Shown: in pieces, positions 6,791 through 7,760 of the stretch
Numbering within the stretch: position 1 is the first letter of the stretch
How the letters are laid out: the number at the start of each line of letters is the position of its first letter
Source of the DNA: Fibrobacter succinogenes
GTDB lineage: Bacteria; Fibrobacterota; Fibrobacteria; Fibrobacterales; CADBQJ01
Length of the DNA stretch: 7,760 bases
Assembly: GCA_902796785.1 (NCBI GenBank)
Contig: CADBQJ010000007.1
Span: 1 to 7,760 of the forward strand
Reading direction: 5' to 3'
Position numbers and translations under genes: made by a program
Notes under the pieces: generated by a model
What the model saw: the letters and a program-made list of their open reading frames with translations, nothing else
Databases searched by the model: none
What the model was told of the DNA's origin: nothing

Positions 6791-6797
6791 CTTCCTT
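6791..6797 (-). promoter_or_regulatory. Ribosome binding site of the methyltransferase gene
   Basis: AAGGAAG on the minus strand is five bases before the ATG at 6785. It supports this start, which keeps the first zinc-ligand pair (C5, C8) close to the N-terminus. The promoter of this operon must lie in 6798-6935. Minus-strand TATTAT (complement of 6891-6896) is a possible -10, but no matching -35 is seen. Confidence 0.55.
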
Positions 6798-6884
6798 TCG
6801 CCCCGGAAAGATAGGAAATCGGCTGAAAAAGGCCCGTTTTCGCGCCGTTTGCGGGGACGGAGGGGCTTTCGTGAAAAAAGGGGG

Positions 6885-6913
6885 TTGCGAATAATACTAA
6901 AAAAAACTATATT
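6885..6913 (+). promoter_or_regulatory. Sigma70-like promoter for the sigma-factor gene
   Basis: TTGCGA (6885-6890, 4 of 6 matches to TTGACA) and TATATT (6908-6913, 5 of 6 matches to TATAAT) are separated by exactly 17 bp, and the spacer ends in an eight-A run. Transcription would begin near 6919-6921, giving a very short leader that goes almost directly into the ribosome binding site at 6925. This is the best promoter match in the window. It lies in the AT-rich island of the 150-base divergent gap, so a regulator bound here could affect both the sigma gene and the leftward operon. Confidence 0.6.
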
Positions 6914-6924
6914 TAGGCCGCGAA

Positions 6925-6930
6925 AAGGAG
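6925..6930 (+). promoter_or_regulatory. Ribosome binding site deciding the GTG start of the sigma-factor gene
   Basis: AAGGAG lies five bases before the GTG at 6936. The only other in-frame near-start codon upstream, TTG at 6885, falls inside the -35 element and so cannot be translated from the proposed transcript. Confidence 0.7.
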
Positions 6931-6935
6931 CGAAC

Positions 6936-7760
6936 GTGCATTTCGATTCCAATGACGACACCCTGCGACGCTATCTTGACGACATCCGCCAAACCGCACC
7001 CCTCGACCGCATCAAGGAACAGAGCTACTTCCAGCTGATTCAGGAAGCCCGCGAGACCAAGGCGAACCCGAACGCCACCAAGAAGGAGCTCGAGGAGGCC
7101 GAGACCAAGCACAAGCACGGCTGCGAGGCGCTCATCAGCGCCAACATGCGCTTCGTGCTCAAGGTGGCCATCCAGTACCGCCACTGCCCCATCCCGCTCC
7201 CCGACCTCGTCTCCGAAGGGGCCATGGGGCTGGTGCGCGCCATCGACAGCTTCGACGCCTCCCGCGGCCTCAAGTTCATCTCCTACGCCGTCTGGTGGAT
7301 CAAGGCCTACATCACCCGCGCCATCAACGAAAACGGCAGCCTCATCCGCCTCCCCGCCAACCAGCACCTGCGCGTCCGCAAGGCGCTCAAGGAGCAGGCC
7401 CGCGGCAAGGACATCGACGAGGACATCCGCGAGCTGATCCAGCTGGGCGAACGGGGCATCTCGTTCGACTCGCCGCTGAAGAGCGACACCAAGACCACCT
7501 TCTCCGAAGTGCTCGCCGACACCAAGGCCTCCAACCCCGAGGCCGACGCCGAGGCGGAGAACTTCGCCACCATCACCCGGGACCTGCTGGCGGAACTGCC
7601 CGAACGCGAGGCCAAGGTGATCGCCGGCATCTACGGCATCAACCAGGAGTCGCCCCAGACGCTGCGCGAGGTTGGCGAATCGATGGGCATCTCGCACGAA
7701 CGGGTGCGCCAGCTGCGCGACCAGGCCCTCCGCCGCATCCGCAAGCTCCACACCATCGAC
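6936..7760 (+). CDS. Sigma-70 family RNA polymerase sigma factor (3'-truncated by window edge)
   Basis: The open frame runs 275 residues to the window end with no stop. Region 1.2 is at the N-terminus ('TLRRYLDDI' at 9-17). Regions 2.1-2.4 cover about 65-140: 'LISANMRFVLKVA' at 66-78, 'DLVSEGAMGLVRAID' at 90-104, then the -10 reading/melting helix with F114, Y117, W120, W121 and 'ITRAI' at 126-130. Region 3 follows ('RLPANQH' from 138; 'ISFDSPL' at 175-181). Region 4 spans about 217-271: 'LPEREAKVI', then the -35-binding helix-turn-helix 'TLREVGESMGISHERVRQL' at 242-260. There is no region 1.1 acidic domain, so it is of the RpoS/group-2-like or short primary type, not a full-length RpoD. The usual end of such proteins is close after region 4.2, so little is missing. 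GTG start with AAGGAG five bases upstream. It is transcribed divergently from the glycan operon. Whether it is the housekeeping or an alternative sigma factor cannot be decided here. Confidence 0.93.
   Translation, partial: MHFDSNDDTLRRYLDDIRQTAPLDRIKEQSYFQLIQEARETKANPNATKKELEEAETKHKHGCEALISANMRFVLKVAIQYRHCPIPLPDLVSEGAMGLVRAIDSFDASRGLKFISYAVWWIKAYITRAINENGSLIRLPANQHLRVRKALKEQARGKDIDEDIRELIQLGERGISFDSPLKSDTKTTFSEVLADTKASNPEADAEAENFATITRDLLAELPEREAKVIAGIYGINQESPQTLREVGESMGISHERVRQLRDQALRRIRKLHTID

Noticed and set aside
6897..7751. A 284-residue minus-strand open frame opposite the sigma-factor gene
   Set aside because: The plus strand carries all sigma-70 core regions; the minus frame is low-complexity and begins without a ribosome binding site.
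1..7760. CRISPR arrays, tRNA or rRNA genes, insertion sequences and defence-system genes
   Set aside because: No regularly spaced direct repeats, no tRNA-like cloverleaf, no transposase motifs and no known defence domains were seen on either strand.

Overview
The window is very GC-rich, with strong G/C preference at third codon positions and short AT-rich islands only between transcription units. That composition produces many long antisense open frames, which I treat as shadows. Six proteins are supported in full or in part on the minus strand at the left and centre, and one on the plus strand at the right end. Signal peptides, a probable outer-membrane beta-barrel and a glycolipid/polysaccharide-type gene set point to a diderm (Gram-negative-type) bacterium. 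The phylum cannot be fixed from the sequence; a GC-rich member of the PVC or Fibrobacterota-Chlorobi-Bacteroidota groups would fit, but this is a guess.

Left region (1-1812, minus strand): a two-gene unit preceded by a recognisable -10 element. The first gene encodes a secreted protein with a single beta-sandwich (carbohydrate-binding or galactose-binding-like) domain. Seventeen bases after its stop begins a second gene for a signal-peptide-bearing, aromatic-rich protein that looks like an outer-membrane beta-barrel and runs off the left edge. The pair could form a surface glycan-binding or envelope complex, but neither protein is one I recognise by name.

Central region (1968-6785, minus strand): a tightly packed four-gene operon whose successive genes overlap by 4, 4 and 1 bases. 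In transcription order it encodes a zinc-ribbon SAM-dependent methyltransferase, a GT4-type glycosyltransferase starting at TTG, a multi-pass membrane protein of the LPG-synthase-TM/flippase-like (UPF0104) family, and an ABC-F ATPase. The first three make sense together as enzymes for building or moving a modified glycolipid or surface polysaccharide at the inner membrane. The ABC-F protein is of the ribosome-acting type, and its coupling to this operon is the least expected part of the layout.

Right region (6786-7760): a 150-base divergent intergenic stretch carries a good sigma70-like promoter (TTGCGA, 17 bp, TATATT) for a plus-strand sigma-70 family sigma factor. That gene starts at GTG and is cut by the window edge just after region 4.2. 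I see no RNA genes, CRISPR arrays, insertion sequences or convincing intrinsic terminators, and no clearly novel defence or mobile system.
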